From the NCBI GenBank assembly GCA_017561715.1, contig JAFZBN010000018.1, positions 310,001 through 374,000 on the forward strand: DNA of 64,000 nucleotides, read 5' to 3'. The first letter of the stretch is position 1. Every line of letters begins with the position of its first letter. The position numbers and the translations under genes are program-made. Below, in pieces: positions 54,238 to 62,892 of the stretch. This stretch comes from Clostridiales bacterium (GTDB lineage: Bacteria > Bacillota > Clostridia > Saccharofermentanales > Saccharofermentanaceae). A model generated the notes under the pieces. The model was not told the origin of the DNA and searched no databases. It worked only from the letters and a program-made list of their open reading frames with translations.

Positions 54238-55476
54238 TTAGTCTTTTCGGATGACTTCAATCGGAGATTGACGAGCCATTCGAATAAAGATAGGAATAGT
54301 ACAAAGTATTGAAATGCCTAAACATATGAGACAGGTCCATGCCACATATGAGAATCGGAAATCACAAACCAGGCCGAAAGCCTGTTCTGCATTGCCAAAG
54401 AAAACGATTACTGCACATATCATTCCGAGAATAATTCCGGGGAAGTATGAAGCACAGACTAAAAACGAAGCTTCGGTCCATGTCATCCCATGAGCATACA
54501 GAACACAGATCTCCAAAGATTTTTCTCTGGCCTGAAGGTAGAGAGATCCGATGAGAAAACATGCAAACAGCATAATGGAAAGAACAAAAGCGATCAGCAA
54601 TTTCACGACCGTCGGTCGGATCTCCTGCCAATAATGTTCCTTCAACATAGTACCGGTTACTATACTCTCGCCCAATCCGGGATATGTTTTCAGAATATCC
54701 TCATATAATTCCTCCGCTGTCCTTCCGTCGGTTGCACGACAAGTTTTAATGTTGGCACCGTGACGAAGCTTTACCGGAACACCGTCATCCGTATAATCGA
54801 AAGGTTGTCCGATAAAACCTTCGATAAATCCTGAAGAAGAATGTTCTCTATTGAAAAAGTTATGGAGGCTGTTCGCTGTGCAGGCGCCGCTTGTCGCATC
54901 TTTTGTAATGGGATCTTTAGGCATAAACCCGACCACTTTCACTGTAAGAGGGTATGAATCAAAAGTATGGTCCTCGTGTATATCCAGATAGCCAAGTTCG
55001 ATCGAATCTCCGAGAGAAAAGAAGGCTTTCGCTTCATGACTCAGCACAATTTCATTTCGCGCTTCCGGCAAGCGGCCCTCCGCTATTCTCTGCTTCATTT
55101 CAACAAAAGAAGGTGTGCCGGGATACGCGATGTTCAACTCAATTATTTCGCCATCTTCATCAACTCTATCTGTGCACATAACTTGAAGGTCAGCCACAAA
55201 GTATGATACTTCAGTATCATGAATATCTGCAAGGGCTTCTTCTAACGTAAGGTCAGAATTGTTGTCGCAACTTAACATATAATCCCGGTTGTCACTGACG
55301 AAAACATAGTCTTCGATATGACCATTTTTCGCATAGGAGAATATGGTATTATACTCATCTGCCGAATAGAGAATGCCCAGTAACAACAAGCAGGAGATAA
55401 AGCACCCTGAAAGCAGTATGAGATTACGAATCGCATTGTCATAGACTGTCAGAAAATACAAAACCAGTTTCTTCAT
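54238..55476 (-). CDS. FtsX-like permease, second of a pair
   Basis: A 412-residue permease with FtsX topology: TM1 (residues 15-38), an extracytoplasmic domain of about 230 residues, then three TMs (about 285-310, 335-360, 375-400) ending MARQSPIEVIRKD. Near the middle it has the MacB-like EARNEIVLSHEAKAFFSLGD segment. The start overlaps the end of the other permease by four bases and follows AAAGGA. The two probably form a heterodimer with the downstream ATPase. Confidence 0.82.
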   Translation of the reverse strand: MKKLVLYFLTVYDNAIRNLILLSGCFISCLLLLGILYSADEYNTIFSYAKNGHIEDYVFVSDNRDYMLSCDNNSDLTLEEALADIHDTEVSYFVADLQVMCTDRVDEDGEIIELNIAYPGTPSFVEMKQRIAEGRLPEARNEIVLSHEAKAFFSLGDSIELGYLDIHEDHTFDSYPLTVKVVGFMPKDPITKDATSGACTANSLHNFFNREHSSSGFIEGFIGQPFDYTDDGVPVKLRHGANIKTCRATDGRTAEELYEDILKTYPGLGESIVTGTMLKEHYWQEIRPTVVKLLIAFVLSIMLFACFLIGSLYLQAREKSLEICVLYAHGMTWTEASFLVCASYFPGIILGMICAVIVFFGNAEQAFGLVCDFRFSYVAWTCLICLGISILCTIPIFIRMARQSPIEVIRKD

Positions 55477-56606
55477 AGACGCAGATCCTTTCTCCTTACT
55501 TCACTGATAAAGACACGTACAGAACATATCATCAAGGCCAAGAGATCGAAAACGATGACATTTATCGCTATATGGCAAGACGTAAAGATAAGCAACAAAT
55601 TATATCGTTGCGACATCATATTGAAAAGCATTGCCAATCCTATTCCGAACACGTCTGTAAAGAGGAGTAATACAGCAAAATGGTACAGACAATGAAACAG
55701 TATTCCCCAGGGAGTCTCCCCGCATAATTCAAATACCAGAAACTCCTGTTTTCTCATGTTGCATATGTACAGGAAAACCTGCAACAAGGCATAGACAGCT
55801 AATCCGGCTCCAACATAAAGCAATCCCCCCTCAAACTTTTGGGAGGCCGCTTGGGCTTCGGTATGCAGTACGAATTCTGAACCGAGCAAATACTTCGATA
55901 AACGATTCACTTCAGTGAGTTCTTCTTTTGTCAACACACCAGGAAGAACAAAAGAAACACCCGTTATCGGCGATGCTGTCGATTTCATCTTCTCCCATGA
56001 GGTGATGATCGACAATGACTCGGAACGAGGAGAAATCTGTTCAAACGAAAGACCGACAAACCGAAAATTTACCGCTGATTCCTCATCCGATGCCAAAGAA
56101 ATAGTGATTTCATTCGGACTTGGTAGATCGATGGTAATTATGCCAGATGCCTCAGCATGTGAAAAGAACGTTGTCAGTCTGTACTGCTCGTTATAGGGAA
56201 CATAATACAAATTGTAATTTTCTAAAGAAGCATCGGTCACCGTACCAGAAACAAAGGAGATATCAAAGGGGTAGAAGGAAGTAATGGGGGCTTGGTTCTC
56301 TTCATAATAGTTGAATATTTCAATGTCATTCTCACTTTGAACGACAAGACGATCAATGCCTCCAACAGTGTTCGATACAGCCTGATAGAACTCCTCAACC
56401 TGTCCACAAGTAAGATCAAGTTCATCGGGCGTATAATACTCACACTCATCTGAGCCGGTATGCCAAAAATCTTGTTCCTCAAGACCATCTTTATACCCGC
56501 TCAAAATAATAAGAGCGAAGAGTATTACGCCCATAACACAAACAAGCAAGATATTGATGCCCAAATTCCTGCGAATATACGAAATAAACGACCGAGTATA
56601 TTTCAC
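55473..56606 (-). CDS. FtsX-like permease, first of a pair
   Basis: A 377-residue permease. TM1 (residues 14-38) precedes an extracytoplasmic domain with Cys and many acidic residues, then three TMs (about 255-275, 300-325, 340-365). The sequence is diverged from its partner. GTG 56606 is the best start, with an AGGATGG site about nine bases before it. An intercistronic hairpin separates it from the small secreted protein gene. Function inferred from topology and operon only. Confidence 0.72.
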   Translation of the reverse strand: MKYTRSFISYIRRNLGINILLVCVMGVILFALIILSGYKDGLEEQDFWHTGSDECEYYTPDELDLTCGQVEEFYQAVSNTVGGIDRLVVQSENDIEIFNYYEENQAPITSFYPFDISFVSGTVTDASLENYNLYYVPYNEQYRLTTFFSHAEASGIITIDLPSPNEITISLASDEESAVNFRFVGLSFEQISPRSESLSIITSWEKMKSTASPITGVSFVLPGVLTKEELTEVNRLSKYLLGSEFVLHTEAQAASQKFEGGLLYVGAGLAVYALLQVFLYICNMRKQEFLVFELCGETPWGILFHCLYHFAVLLLFTDVFGIGLAMLFNMMSQRYNLLLIFTSCHIAINVIVFDLLALMICSVRVFISEVRRKDLRL

Positions 56607-56636
56607 CCTATGCCATCCTATAAATAATAACGGAAA

Positions 56637-56672
56637 GACCTGTCCAATGAACAATATTCAATTGAACAGGTC
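56637..56672 (-). terminator. Intercistronic hairpin between secreted peptide and permease genes
   Basis: GACCTGTYCAAT-type arms (56637-56651 and 56658-56672) with a short loop, followed on the minus strand by TTTCCGTTATTATTT. It is T-rich but imperfect, as expected of a partial terminator that lets the first gene be expressed more strongly than the transporter genes. Confidence 0.65.
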
Positions 56673-56684
56673 CTATAGAAAACA

Positions 56685-57068
56685 TTAAAATGTCTTCCGA
56701 GCCTCATCTGACTTTGAACCGACACCACCGCTGTAGGACACGTTTGAATCCATGCTGTTAGCACCATCTCCTGACAAATGCCAACTATGCGAATAATCCG
56801 ACTTGAGAACAACGCTATTTTGACCAGCGTGTGCGCTACAATTTCGGTAGAGCTTATCTTTATATCGATTTATACTGCACGATACATCTACCAAAGAAGT
56901 ATTCCCCGAAAAACAAACGAAAGCACTCGCAAAATTGAGTCCGCTAGTGGGCGAAACCAAAAATACCTCTGCCTTTACTCCGCCTGTAGTCCCTGCTTTC
57001 GGTTTGGAAAGAACGGCAGCCCCCAAAATGCATGCTGCCGCCATGAAAAGCGCAAATACTTTTCTCAT
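56685..57068 (-). CDS. Small secreted protein heading a transporter operon
   Basis: A 127-residue protein with a classical signal peptide (MRKVFALFMAAACILGAAVL), probably cut near VKA-EV at residue 33. The mature part, about 94 residues, is rich in Ser, Gly and Asn, has three Cys, and includes SHSWHLSGDGANSMDS and SYSGGVGSKSD. I recognise no family. Signal peptide, small size and position in front of a dedicated ABC system resemble lactococcin-972-type bacteriocin operons, but I see no sequence proof. AGGAGG lies eight bases before ATG 57068. It has its own promoter and a hairpin after it. Confidence 0.68.
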   Translation of the reverse strand: MRKVFALFMAAACILGAAVLSKPKAGTTGGVKAEVFLVSPTSGLNFASAFVCFSGNTSLVDVSCSINRYKDKLYRNCSAHAGQNSVVLKSDYSHSWHLSGDGANSMDSNVSYSGGVGSKSDEARKTF

Positions 57069-57120
57069 AATAAAGTCCTCCTATAGAAAAATAATAAAGT
57101 TGCCATCTTTATATGTACTT

Positions 57121-57150
57121 ATAGTATCACAGTTGCATTCATTTTTTCAA
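57121..57150 (-). promoter_or_regulatory. Sigma-A promoter of the secreted-protein/transporter operon
   Basis: TTGAAA (57145-57150), 18 bases, TACTAT (57121-57126) on the minus strand, about 55 bases before the start codon. Confidence 0.7.
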
Positions 57151-57178
57151 AGATGTTTTTTCATTTTGAGAATAAGAA

Positions 57179-57211
57179 AGAACCCTCAGAATTATCAATT
57201 CCAAGGGTTCT
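57179..57211 (-). terminator. Terminator of the HigBA operon
   Basis: AGAACCCTCAGAATT / AATTCCAAGGGTTCT arms; TTCTTATTC follows on the minus strand. It separates HigBA from the secreted-protein operon. Confidence 0.75.
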
Positions 57212-57265
57212 TCTTTTTATCTGCACTTATATGAAGATTCAGAATTATTTATAACCTGATCCACT

Positions 57266-58366
57266 TCAAACATCCCTCATCATCCATTTGTATGTGACCT
57301 TGTATTTGGTAAAGCGTGTCGATGGGATCTTTTGCTCGTGTTGAAGTCTGGCGATGACGATATAATCAGGTATATCCTGTGAATCCGCGAATGCCTTGAT
57401 CGCTCGAATCCCGAAATCTTTCTTCTGAATAAACAGATCATAGTCGACAGGATCGATCAAGGCGTTTCTTGCAAACACATCAGCTGCCAGTTCTTTTCCA
57501 TCGCTATTATCTTCACTATCAATATAACTTCTTTGTTTTCCCATATCACCATTCGCAATATGTCCCAATTCATGGAAGAGCGAAAACCAGAAGATATCTG
57601 CTGACGCACCTCTTATTGTGAGCACCATCTGATAATGCTCTTCGTTCTTCTTAGCCAGATACCCCTGGACGGGAGCCCCTCTGAAATTCGGCGCCACACT
57701 AAAATCAACACCGTAATCCGCAAACAGATCGACCAGTTCCGGTTGAGAATCGGCATGTTTCTTCATTATCCGTTTGAGCGCAGATATCAGTTTATCCATC
57801 TTCGCTTTGTCGAATTTCGACGACAACTTACGATCCAAAGCATCTGCCTGGCACATACATATCCATGCTCCGAGAATATACGGATCAACTGTTTTCTTAT
57901 CCGAGATACGGATGGCTCCATCCGTCGCAAATGATTTCAATCCGGTTAATCTGTTTACACGCAGATACTTCCGCAAGGATATGATCGCTTCACTCTCTGT
58001 TTTGGACTCCTCGATCTTAGACTGTCTCTTTAGATAAGCGACGATCTCTTTCATTTTCACATAGACTGATCGCTCTTCCTTCTCGATTGAATCTTCTTCA
58101 TCCAGCATCAGCAATTCAGCATCATAATTCGCCTGCAGATTGAGCCAGAAAGAACTCTTAACACCAAGCGCGTATTCAAGTCCCTTCGCCAGTCCCTTGG
58201 AGATGTCCTTACGTCCACGTATAACATCACACAAGAACGGTTCAGAAACTCCTGCCCTTCTCGCTAATTCCTTCTGCGTGATATTTCTCTCTTCGAGAAC
58301 ATCTGCGATCGTCTCTCCCGGATGGATCAGCAGATCACGAGATAAACCAATTGTCTTTGCCCCCAT
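57266..58366 (-). CDS. higA: HigA-type XRE antitoxin fused to ImmA/IrrE-like metallopeptidase
   Basis: A 366-residue protein. Residues 12-75 are a HigA helix-turn-helix (HPGETIADVLEERNITQKEL, RRAGVSEPFLCDVIRGRKDI). The rest is an ImmA/IrrE-type domain with zinc motif HELGH at 265-269 and a downstream Glu (GKELAADVFARNALI). The helix-turn-helix binds its own promoter and pairs with the HigB toxin. The peptidase might cleave a regulator or the antitoxin. It overlaps the toxin gene by 32 bases, so translation is coupled. Confidence 0.9.
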   Translation of the reverse strand: MGAKTIGLSRDLLIHPGETIADVLEERNITQKELARRAGVSEPFLCDVIRGRKDISKGLAKGLEYALGVKSSFWLNLQANYDAELLMLDEEDSIEKEERSVYVKMKEIVAYLKRQSKIEESKTESEAIISLRKYLRVNRLTGLKSFATDGAIRISDKKTVDPYILGAWICMCQADALDRKLSSKFDKAKMDKLISALKRIMKKHADSQPELVDLFADYGVDFSVAPNFRGAPVQGYLAKKNEEHYQMVLTIRGASADIFWFSLFHELGHIANGDMGKQRSYIDSEDNSDGKELAADVFARNALIDPVDYDLFIQKKDFGIRAIKAFADSQDIPDYIVIARLQHEQKIPSTRFTKYKVTYKWMMRDV

Positions 58367-58673
58367 GATAGTCCACTACTCCTTCAATAATGATCTCTAC
58401 ACTGACCTCAATGCGTTCCCCGATTTTCACTGGTTCGAGGATCATTCTTACATTCCCATTAACGCGAACTGAGTATTTCCCCAGATCTTTACCTTTCAAC
58501 GCCTCCGGATGGCCGACACCCAAAGACATAAAATCTCCAAATGTTTCCGCTGCCTTCAATCTGTCGATATGCTTTTTTATCGTACGCACCCAATCCATGG
58601 GAAGCTTCCGTTTCATCTCTCCCCAATTCGAAAAGTATTTTTCTACTCTGTCATTTGCATATCTGATTTCCAA
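58335..58673 (-). CDS. higB: HigB/RelE-like toxin
   Basis: A 112-residue RelE-superfamily mRNA interferase-like protein: RKLPMDWVRTIKKHIDRL, HPEALKGKDLGKYSVRVNGN and RMILEPVKIGERIEVSVEII give the alpha/beta toxin core with basic residues expected for RNA binding. Translation inhibition by ribosome-dependent mRNA cleavage is the family activity. It starts at TTG 58673 with a weak GGTGA site, which may keep toxin levels low. The toxin-first order matches HigBA. Confidence 0.88.
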   Translation of the reverse strand: MEIRYANDRVEKYFSNWGEMKRKLPMDWVRTIKKHIDRLKAAETFGDFMSLGVGHPEALKGKDLGKYSVRVNGNVRMILEPVKIGERIEVSVEIIIEGVVDYHGGKDNWFIS

Positions 58674-58688
58674 GCCGTCACCATCAAG

Positions 58689-58744
58689 TTAACTATTTAG
58701 TTAATTTATTATATCTCGCTCAACGAAATTAATCAATTGGTTAA
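58689..58744 (-). promoter_or_regulatory. HigBA promoter flanked by two operators
   Basis: TTGATT (58731-58736), 17 bases and TATAAT (58708-58713) form the promoter on the minus strand. Operator 1 TTAACTATTTAGTTAA (58689-58704) is a perfect palindrome covering the start site. Operator 2 TTAATCAATTGGTTAA (58729-58744) is near-palindromic and covers the -35. Centres are 40 bp apart, close to four helical turns. Confidence 0.85.
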
Positions 58745-58764
58745 TTTCAAAATAACATCAAAAG

Positions 58765-58793
58765 AAAGCGGTGGCCCGGATGACCACCGCTTT
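58765..58793 (-). terminator. Terminator of the 58.8 kb lipoprotein
   Basis: AAAGCGGTGG / CCACCGCTTT arms with a 9-base loop; CTTTTGATG follows on the minus strand. Confidence 0.8.
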
Positions 58794-58832
58794 TGTTATC
58801 TCAAGTATGGATCCGACGTTCGTCTTCATCGG

Positions 58833-59447
58833 TCACGCCACCCAGTTCATCCCGTAGCACACGTAATTGCCTTCATCGATGTAGTAGTTGATCTCGAGGT
58901 GATGCAATGTCTCATCGCCGGTCCTGACGCTATAGTGCCCGATATTGTACTCGGGTCTTTCGAAGACTCTTTCCGGATCAAACGTCGTGTCGTAAGGAGC
59001 GAATTGCTTAAACTCTTCGTAGATCTCATCGGGATTTTTGGCGAGAGCATCATCGATTTTCTTCTTTAAGTTCGCGTATGCACTTAAAGAATTCTGCGTG
59101 ATCTCCTTGCCCTTCTTTTCTTCCCAGGCCTTCGCGAAATCCTTATGGTGCTTCTTGATGTAGCCCGCGCCCTCGTCCAGATCCGCGACCACATCACGCG
59201 CTGTTAAAAAGTCGCATTCGATCCCGATATCAGCGACCATGCGAACGCCGATCGCGCCGTACCAGTCCATCCAGTCCGCGATTTTCGAATACTCCTCTTC
59301 CCCGTTAATGACCTTCAGCACATTCGTGGCAAGTTCCTCCACGGAAGAAGCCCCCGCGTGTGCTTTTCGCTTATGCTTACAACCGGAAGATGCCAGAAGC
59401 ACCGCCAAAACCAAGACCAGGGCACCAACCCTTTTCATCGTTCTCAT
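58833..59447 (-). CDS. Putative lipoprotein, paralog 1
   Basis: A 204-residue lipoprotein with lipobox ASSGC, a basic KHKRKAHAG stretch, then a largely helical region (EELATNVLKVINGEEEYSKI, ADWMDWYGAIG) and a C-terminal strand pair (GHYSVRTGDETLHHLEINYY). It aligns along its whole length with the 61112-61726 protein, including the APYD-x-x-FD motif. Function unknown. A GGGGG site precedes ATG 59447. Confidence 0.65.
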   Translation of the reverse strand: MRTMKRVGALVLVLAVLLASSGCKHKRKAHAGASSVEELATNVLKVINGEEEYSKIADWMDWYGAIGVRMVADIGIECDFLTARDVVADLDEGAGYIKKHHKDFAKAWEEKKGKEITQNSLSAYANLKKKIDDALAKNPDEIYEEFKQFAPYDTTFDPERVFERPEYNIGHYSVRTGDETLHHLEINYYIDEGNYVCYGMNWVA

Positions 59448-59544
59448 ACCCAAATACCCCCAAAGAATCAGGCAAGCAAAACCACATCCCAATCCGCCTG
59501 TCCTATGACCATTATAAAGCATGCGAGACCTGCAAAACAGATTA

Positions 59545-59619
59545 TCTCAATAAGATCTTCCATCTCACATCCCCGTTAATGTAATCAATGACCTTCGTGA
59601 CGAGTCCATTGGCTAATGA
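59545..59619 (-). pseudogene. Fragment of a third lipoprotein paralog
   Basis: On the minus strand the sequence reads SLANGLVTKVIDYINGD and then runs to a stop about ten codons later. LVTKVIDYINGD is identical to a stretch in the 61112-61726 lipoprotein, and the DNA matches it at nearly every base over about 36 positions. No start, signal peptide or remainder of the gene is present, so this is a remnant. It lies directly before the ATPase gene. The rest of the 59448-59752 gap shows nothing recognisable. Confidence 0.75.
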
Positions 59620-59752
59620 TCCGCTATCCGTTAGAGAAAAATGCGGTTTTCCACGCTTTCTTCTAATAACTAATTGAAAAAGCCGCGTAATTGATGTATT
59701 ATCTCATTAGAATATTTTGCGGTATGCATCATTTTATTCTAAAGGAGGCCGT

Positions 59753-61051
59753 ATGATACACAGAGATCTCTACCTGCAGAAACTGATCAACAAAAAGGAT
59801 AACGGTGTAGTAAAAGTGATCACCGGTATTCGCAGATGCGGCAAGTCCTATCTTCTCTTCAATATATATCATCAATACCTGAATTCTATCGGAATCAGTG
59901 ATGATCATATAATCGAACTGGCACTTGATGATGATCAGAACATCCGATACCGCAATCCCCTGGAGCTTGGAGAATATATCAGAAGTTTGATCGTTGACAA
60001 AGAAAAGATGTACTATGTGTTCATCGACGAGATCCAGAAGGTCGCTGATATTCCTAACCCTTATCTTCCCGACAGCAATGAGAAGATTGGTTTTGTCGAT
60101 GTGATCCTCGGTCTTATGAAGATCAAAAATGTTGATCTGTATGTCACCGGCAGCAATTCCAAGATGCTGTCATCGGATATACTGACTGAATTTCGAGGCA
60201 AGGGGGATGAGGTAAGAATACATCCTCTCAGTTACAAAGAATTCTATGATGCCTACGGGAATGACAAGCGCAATGCATGGCGTGATTATTTCACCTTCGG
60301 TGGAATGCCTTTCATCATGTCTCAGAAAACCGTTTCAGACAAATCCGCCTATCTGACTTCGCTCTTTGATAAGATCTACCTTGATGACATAATGAACCGG
60401 AATAATATCACCAAAGACAAAGGCGTGCTTGATGATCTATTGGATATCATATCTTCATCCGTGGGTTCACTTACCAACCCTATCAAGATCCAAAAAACAT
60501 TTGAATCCGAAAAAAGAACAAGAATAACAGATGATACGATCGCCAGGTATCTTGACTATTTTGCCGATGCATTTCTTATCACTAAAGCCCGACGCTATGA
60601 TGTGAAGGGGCGCAAATACATAGCATCTCCGTTTAAGTATTATTTCAGCGATATCGGACTCCGGAATGCTCGTCTCGGATTCAGACAGCAAGAAGAAAAC
60701 CACATAATGGAGAATATAATCTATAACGAACTGATCATCCGAGGTGTCAATGTCGATGTCGGTATTGTTAACACATATGCCAAGGACGAATCAGGAAAAA
60801 GCAACCGTGTACAAAGAGAGATCGATTTTGTCGCAAACAGCGGAAGTAACCGCGTGTATATTCAATCTGCATTTGCTATCCCGGATGAAAACAAACGCAT
60901 TCAGGAGACCGCCTCTCTCAACGCAATGACCGATTCTTTCAAAAAAGTAGTCGTAGTCAAGGACAACATCACGCCATGGCACGACGAACGAGGCATCCTT
61001 TATATTGGCATCGAAGACTTTCTGTTGGACGATAACGCAATTAACCTATAG
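59753..61051 (+). CDS. AAA_14 / DUF4143 ATPase
   Basis: A 432-residue protein of the two-domain AAA_14-DUF4143 group. The ATPase has Walker A GIRRCGKSYLLFNI, Walker B YYVFIDEIQKV and sensor VTGSNSKMLSSDI. The C-terminal DUF4143 part has DDTIARYLDYFADAFLITKA, YFSDIGLRNA and QREIDFVAN, the last reminiscent of a nuclease-like core. The family is widespread and mobile, without an agreed function. AAAGGAGG precedes ATG 59753. It is inserted between two paralogous lipoproteins on the opposite strand. Confidence 0.87.
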   Translation: MIHRDLYLQKLINKKDNGVVKVITGIRRCGKSYLLFNIYHQYLNSIGISDDHIIELALDDDQNIRYRNPLELGEYIRSLIVDKEKMYYVFIDEIQKVADIPNPYLPDSNEKIGFVDVILGLMKIKNVDLYVTGSNSKMLSSDILTEFRGKGDEVRIHPLSYKEFYDAYGNDKRNAWRDYFTFGGMPFIMSQKTVSDKSAYLTSLFDKIYLDDIMNRNNITKDKGVLDDLLDIISSSVGSLTNPIKIQKTFESEKRTRITDDTIARYLDYFADAFLITKARRYDVKGRKYIASPFKYYFSDIGLRNARLGFRQQEENHIMENIIYNELIIRGVNVDVGIVNTYAKDESGKSNRVQREIDFVANSGSNRVYIQSAFAIPDENKRIQETASLNAMTDSFKKVVVVKDNITPWHDERGILYIGIEDFLLDDNAINL

Positions 61052-61111
61052 CAAGAACAAGGATCGAGGACAATCCGCGACTGAGTCGTCATTTTGAAAT
61101 AGAAACCCACA

Positions 61112-61726
61112 TCAGCACACATAGTTGATCCCGAAGCAGATGTACTTCCCGTCATCTACATAGTACTGGATCTCCAGATAGTGATACTCTTCATCATCGA
61201 TCGGGATGCTGTAGGACCCGAAATCGGAATCTTCTCTTTCATAGAGATTATCTTCGTCGAACTCATTGTCATACGGCGCGAACTCACGGAACTGCTCGTA
61301 GATCGATTCCTCATCGGCCTTTAGATACCCGTCGATTTCTTCTTTGAACTCAATATATCTCTCAAGGTCCTCCTCGTTGATCTCACGCCCCGTCGCGTCT
61401 TCGTAAGCCTCGGCGAATTCCTTGTGGTGCTTCTTGATATAATCCGGGCCCTCTTCCAGATCGTCGACTGCCTCACGCACGGTATTAAAGTCGCAATCGA
61501 TCCCGGTATGGTCCCCGATGTAATAGGCGATCCATCCGTACCAGTCGATCCAGTCCTTGACCTCTTTAAACTTGATATCCCCGTTAATGTAATCGATGAC
61601 CTTCGTGACCAGTTCCTCCGCGGACTTCGCTCCCTCGTGAGCCTTTGCCTTCTTCTTGCATCCGGTCATCGCGAAAAGCACCGTCCCCGCAACCACCAGC
61701 GCCCCTATTCTTTTCAGTGTTCTCAT
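61112..61726 (-). CDS. Putative lipoprotein, paralog 2
   Basis: A 204-residue lipoprotein with lipobox FAMTGC and the same length and plan as paralog 1: KKKAKAHEG, EELVTKVIDYINGD, KDWIDWYGWIAYYIGD, FREFAPYDNEFDEDN, YHYLEIQYYVDDGKY. The mature part is strongly acidic. AAGGGGG precedes ATG 61726. Function unknown; the duplication around the ATPase gene is its most notable feature. Confidence 0.66.
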   Translation of the reverse strand: MRTLKRIGALVVAGTVLFAMTGCKKKAKAHEGAKSAEELVTKVIDYINGDIKFKEVKDWIDWYGWIAYYIGDHTGIDCDFNTVREAVDDLEEGPDYIKKHHKEFAEAYEDATGREINEEDLERYIEFKEEIDGYLKADEESIYEQFREFAPYDNEFDEDNLYEREDSDFGSYSIPIDDEEYHYLEIQYYVDDGKYICFGINYVC

Positions 61727-61845
61727 TTCTTATCCCCCTTTAATCGACAGCTGACGGACTCTTTCTACCTGTCACCATATTATTATATACCTTAAGTCGA
61801 ACAGGAAATAGCCGACAAAGACAGGGGGATATGCGCGGGCAGTTT

Positions 61846-62823
61846 TTAAGGTTTTTTTGAATCAGACAGTTTTTCTATCAGCGAAGTCGTAATTGCAATA
61901 TCTTTTTCTCTAATCGTTTCAACAATAGATATCATCTCTTCGATATCTTCTTTATCATTTTTCAATGAATGCTTCATTGAAAGAAGAAACAACTTCCTTG
62001 ATATTCCTTCTAATTCCTTACTCCGATTAAGTAACTCTTCATCTGGAAGATACGGTTCAAGCTCGGCAATTCGGTATGTCATAAGCTTCTTGTGTTCCCA
62101 AAGCGCTCGAAACACACGCAGGTCAAAGAATGCTCTTTTTCTCTTAGCATACTTTTTCAGAGCTTTGATGATTTCGTCATAGATATCAACACCTGCTTTA
62201 TCTGGTTCCAGCACACTATCATATCCGACCCCAGCAAGATAATCCTTTAATTCACTGATAATCCTATTAATATCGAGATCTACATAAACATCATCAGCCA
62301 CCTTGTACGAGCATACGACGTTATCATTTTCGTCAATTTTCCGTTTAAACAAACTCTTTTTTAAATTATTTAAATCAACCATTATTCTCGACAAATGATT
62401 ACCATTGTATGCCAAAGCCATAAATTGATCATCTTCATATCCATACAAGTAAATGTCATGTAAGTTGTGTTCCTTGTTATACAGTTCAGTATGAGGCAAA
62501 TAAAAATCATCCACACCAAAAACAAGTAGATAATTATCCTCATCAATTAAACCTCGGAGCAGATCTCCAAAACTATCTTCTTCTAATGATCTGATCCAAT
62601 ATTCTGTTATTGAAGAATACCCTTCTCGACGGTAATTTTCCCATGTGGAATTTAAAAAGTGCAAACGAAGCAAATCCATTGTGCTGATATTCGTCGATAA
62701 ATTGATGTAATTATTGAATACTACATTCCTTGTGTTCTTATAAGACATCATAACAGCAAGGACAAAAGACTCTCCTTGATATGTTTCAATTAAAGGATTT
62801 TCCAGTGGCAATTCTTTTCGCAT
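61846..62823 (-). CDS. BtrH_N-like protein beside an ABC exporter
   Basis: A 325-residue cytoplasmic protein. The segment VFGVDDFYLPHTELYNKEHNLH, DIYLYGYEDDQFMALAYNG recalls the BtrH_N domain, a papain-fold relative found in natural-product and peptide gene clusters. The N-terminal half also has TWENYRREGYSSITEYW. The C-terminal 130 residues are helical and charged. The assignment is by pattern only and modest. It is AT-rich compared with the first 50 kb and lies 69 bases downstream of an ABC exporter gene on the same strand, suggesting a joint cluster beyond the window. Confidence 0.5.
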   Translation of the reverse strand: MRKELPLENPLIETYQGESFVLAVMMSYKNTRNVVFNNYINLSTNISTMDLLRLHFLNSTWENYRREGYSSITEYWIRSLEEDSFGDLLRGLIDEDNYLLVFGVDDFYLPHTELYNKEHNLHDIYLYGYEDDQFMALAYNGNHLSRIMVDLNNLKKSLFKRKIDENDNVVCSYKVADDVYVDLDINRIISELKDYLAGVGYDSVLEPDKAGVDIYDEIIKALKKYAKRKRAFFDLRVFRALWEHKKLMTYRIAELEPYLPDEELLNRSKELEGISRKLFLLSMKHSLKNDKEDIEEMISIVETIREKDIAITTSLIEKLSDSKKP

Positions 62824-62892
62824 TTTTCATTCTCCTTCCTTTTCCTAACAGATGGATGTTTCAGTTTATAAAGAAATCAATTAACGAAGCAC

